A stretch of DNA of 6,811 nt from Promethearchaeota archaeon (GTDB taxonomy: Archaea; Asgardarchaeota; Lokiarchaeia; Sigynarchaeales; SOKP01), in the NCBI GenBank assembly GCA_016839425.1, contig JAEOUI010000322.1:1-6811 (forward strand), read 5' to 3'. Shown here one piece after another: positions 5,272-6,811 of this stretch. Each line of letters begins with the position of its first letter. The first letter of the stretch is position 1. A program made the position numbers and the translations under genes. Under the pieces are notes generated by a model. That model was not told the origin of the DNA. It ran no database searches and was given only the letters and a program-made list of their open reading frames with translations.

Positions 5272-6198
5272 TTGCGAAGGATTAAAATTAAATTATACGA
5301 ACTTGAAGATTATAGATGGTGTCCTAGTATATTGCGAGTCTTTCTTTCAAAATATCTGGGTTACCTTCAAAAAAAAATGAAGATATATGATCCAATCGTT
5401 CCTAAGATCATTCACTTGTTAAAAACAACGAGTTCAAAAACGATTATTGACATGTGCAGTGGATCGTTTGGGTACCACATCTACGAAAAGATTAACGAAA
5501 AAGACAAATCTATTGTAGTTAAATTAACGGATAAATTTCCTGAACTTGATCTAATCAAAGAGATTAATAATATAAACTCGAATTTATCATACGAATCAAA
5601 ATCGCTAGACGCTTTAAAAATGCCAAAAAATCTTAAGGGTCTCAGGACAATGTTCACTGCTTTTCACCATTTTCCGCCCGCTAAGGCAAAGAAAATCTTA
5701 CAAGACGCCGTTGATTCGAACCAACCCATCGCAATTTTCGAAATGTCAGAATTAAACATTAAAGGATTCGTGGCTACATTATTTTCTCCGTTTATAACAA
5801 TGGCTTTAGTGAAAAAGTTTGCCAAAGAATTTCAGTTAGGATGGAAAGCTTATATTTTCACTTGGATCTTACCTGCTTTTCAAGCCATAGTGTTATGGGA
5901 TGGACTCGTTTCAGCATTAAGGACATATAGCGTCCATCAGATGAAAAAATTAATTGATTCTATAAACGGCTCGAGTTATCATTGGGAAATCCAAAGGATT
6001 TCTAAGGGGATGCCCGGCATATACCTCGCAGGATATTCTAAATCCTATATTAGAAATTATCCAGAAAATGCGTGTCGATTTTGTGGAAAGGAATTATCCG
6101 AAGAAGAGGCGATCTTATGCAATAGGTGCAAGCCATTATTTGTGAAAAAGAAAGCCTTTATCGAAGGATCTACAAAAGAGATTGTATTACGAAAATGA
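5272..6198 (+). CDS. Class I SAM-dependent methyltransferase with added C-terminal zinc ribbon
   Basis: Cytosolic Rossmann-fold methyltransferase of unknown substrate. An N-terminal segment (ELEDYRWCP at 10-18, YDPIVPKI at 39-46) precedes the SAM-binding motif I, IIDMCSGSFG at 58-67. LTDKFP at 85-90 is the acidic motif II. FTAFHHFPPAKAKKIL at 128-143 and the IFEMSE strand at 155-160 follow. A distinctive block, TWILPAFQAIVLWDGLVS at 197-214 with LRTYS at 216-220, matches a family of uncharacterised bacterial methyltransferases as I remember it; that family normally ends near the YLAGYS strand (251-256). Here about 50 extra residues carry C268, C271, C283 and C286, two CxxC pairs 11 residues apart, like a short zinc ribbon. 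The start is TTG: it has a ribosome site, and starting at Met36 would lose the conserved N-terminal segment. It is divergent from the insertase gene and upstream of a STAS-like gene on the same strand. Methyltransferase identity is firm; substrate and role of the ribbon are unknown. Confidence 0.88.
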   Translation: MRRIKIKLYELEDYRWCPSILRVFLSKYLGYLQKKMKIYDPIVPKIIHLLKTTSSKTIIDMCSGSFGYHIYEKINEKDKSIVVKLTDKFPELDLIKEINNINSNLSYESKSLDALKMPKNLKGLRTMFTAFHHFPPAKAKKILQDAVDSNQPIAIFEMSELNIKGFVATLFSPFITMALVKKFAKEFQLGWKAYIFTWILPAFQAIVLWDGLVSALRTYSVHQMKKLIDSINGSSYHWEIQRISKGMPGIYLAGYSKSYIRNYPENACRFCGKELSEEEAILCNRCKPLFVKKKAFIEGSTKEIVLRK

Positions 6199-6237
6199 TT
6201 CCTTTTCTCCATAGATAAAAAAACTTAAAAACTAAAA

Positions 6238-6252
6238 TTTTTTTATTTTTTT
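6238..6252 (+). terminator. T-tract between the methyltransferase and STAS-like genes
   Basis: Two runs of seven T separated by one A begin 40 bases after the methyltransferase stop and end 20 bases before the next start. It could end the first transcript, or be part of the AT-rich promoter or leader of the STAS-like gene, since TATA-like CTTAAAAA (6224-6231) lies just upstream. The two roles cannot be told apart by reading. Confidence 0.4.
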
Positions 6253-6272
6253 AAAAAAAAAGTATTTGTTAC

Positions 6273-6635
6273 ATGATAGAAACAGTTGGGAGATGGGAAA
6301 ATTACAAAGGACAACAAATTCTCGTGTGTGATTATAGGAATTTAAGAGGAAAAGAATATATTAACGCAATCGAAGAGAATTTGTCAATAGCTAATAGTTC
6401 TAATAGATCAGATCTCTTGATTTTAACTGATATAAGGGATAGTGTCGTGGATGTGGATGTTTCTAACAAGCTAAAAGAGTTGGCAGGCGACTTGAAACAA
6501 ATCACAAATAAAATGGCTATCGTTGGATTAACTGGTTTAAAGAAACTTATGTTGAAGTTCCTTAATAAGATAGCCTCGATGAATATTAAACCTTTTGAAG
6601 ATATTAATGCTGCAAAAGAATGGTTAATTCAATGA
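6273..6635 (+). CDS. STAS/SpoIIAA-like small cytosolic protein
   Basis: A 120-residue single-domain protein resembling the STAS/SEC14-like (SpoIIAA-like) family of small soluble proteins, usually of unknown partner. Alternating strands and helices are visible: strand QQILVCDYRNL (14-24), helix 26-42, strand LLILTDIRD (48-56), helix VSNKLKELAGDLK (63-75), strand MAIVGLTGLKKLMLKFLNKI (81-100), and a closing FEDINAAKEWL (108-118) in which an aspartyl loop leads into a helix. Length and order fit the family. STAS domains often act as phospho-regulated anti-sigma-factor antagonists or bind small hydrophobic ligands, but no kinase or sigma-factor context exists here and archaea lack bacterial sigma factors, so the regulatory role should not be assumed. 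The ATG has no Shine-Dalgarno site within a T- and A-rich leader, suggesting a leaderless or weakly led message. It is followed by a strong T-tract. Confidence 0.8.
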   Translation: MIETVGRWENYKGQQILVCDYRNLRGKEYINAIEENLSIANSSNRSDLLILTDIRDSVVDVDVSNKLKELAGDLKQITNKMAIVGLTGLKKLMLKFLNKIASMNIKPFEDINAAKEWLIQ

Positions 6636-6648
6636 TTATTTGATGTAT

Positions 6649-6667
6649 TATTTTTTTTTTACTTTTT
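6649..6667 (+). terminator. T-tract terminator of the STAS-like gene
   Basis: A run of at least ten T, then AC and five more T, starts about 14 bases after the stop at 6635. This is the clearest archaeal-type terminator in the window. Confidence 0.6.
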
Positions 6668-6674
6668 ATAGGAT

Positions 6675-6698
6675 TAAATAAAATTAAACAAAATTTTA
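6675..6698 (-). terminator. T-rich tract after the minus-strand gene end at the right edge
   Basis: Read on the minus strand, this has T-runs of four, three, four and three bases beginning a few bases after the TAA at 6704-6702. It supports transcription entering from the right edge, convergent with the STAS-like gene. Confidence 0.35.
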
Positions 6699-6701
6699 GC
6701 C

Positions 6702-6811
6702 TTAATTCAAGTTCCCATTCAAAAAACCTGTAAGAAACTTGGCATATAGGGTCTTCCATCGAGCAGGCATGCTAGACGCTATTGCGCAGCCTAATCTACA
6801 ACCATTGCAAA
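6702..6811 (-). CDS. Probable C-terminal end of an unidentified gene entering from the right edge
   Basis: On the minus strand one frame is open from the edge (first whole codon at 6809) to a TAA at 6704-6702, giving 35 residues. It begins CNGCRLGC and continues with a plausible basic and aromatic stretch, ARWKTLYAKFLTGF, ending NGNLN. The stretch is less AT-rich than the spacer beside it, as expected for coding DNA, and a T-rich tract follows the stop on the same strand. The CxxC and further Cys hint at metal binding, but only a fragment is visible and I do not recognise the family. The competing reading is a plus-strand gene starting at ATG 6769 (MLDAIAQPNLQ, open to the edge), which has no clear ribosome site. 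Confidence 0.4.
   Translation of the reverse strand, partial: CNGCRLGCAIASSMPARWKTLYAKFLTGFLNGNLN

Noticed and set aside
6735..6811. tRNA or structured RNA in the less AT-rich right edge
   Set aside because: I could not find a T-loop GGTTCRA-type box, paired acceptor ends or a cloverleaf on either strand; an open coding frame explains the composition better.

Overview
The window looks like chromosomal DNA from an AT-rich archaeon, most probably an Asgard archaeon (Lokiarchaeia-like). The grounds are a two-domain gelsolin-type actin-regulator homologue ending in a zinc ribbon, an archaeal EMC3/TMCO1-type (DUF106) membrane insertase homologue, a long eukaryote-like coiled-coil protein, archaeal-style TATA elements, T-tract terminators, and GGTGATC-type ribosome binding sites. 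The taxonomic call is inference from gene content; no rRNA or other marker is present.

Layout. (1) Positions 2-1363 (+): a class I/II PLP-dependent aminotransferase whose reading frame stays open to the left edge, so its true start lies outside the window. (2) 1536-2525 (+): a monocistronic gene for two gelsolin repeats, an acidic then Ser/Ala/Gly-rich linker, and a four-cysteine zinc ribbon. (3) 2610-5095 (-): three same-strand genes read leftward, in transcription order an EMC3/TMCO1-like insertase (TTG start), a GtrA-like four-helix membrane protein with a visible internal duplication, and a 406-residue coiled-coil protein. The first two are 14 bases apart; the third follows after 99 bases with no T-tract between, so a common transcript is plausible. 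(4) 5272-6198 (+): a SAM-dependent methyltransferase with an added C-terminal zinc ribbon, divergent from the insertase across a 176-base promoter region. (5) 6273-6635 (+): a small STAS/SpoIIAA-like protein. (6) Right edge (-): the probable C-terminal end of a cysteine-containing gene, convergent with the STAS gene.

How the genes fit together. The only unit with a suggestive joint theme is the leftward trio, which couples a membrane insertase, a small membrane protein that could be a lipid-linked sugar flippase or an insertase client, and a soluble coiled-coil protein. The coiled-coil gene and the gelsolin gene are convergent neighbours, placing a possible scaffold or tether protein beside an actin-regulator homologue. 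No shared function is proven by this. The two zinc-ribbon fusions (gelsolin and methyltransferase) are the most unusual domain architectures seen. There is no tRNA, rRNA, CRISPR array or insertion sequence that I can support, and no gene-free stretch longer than 300 bases.
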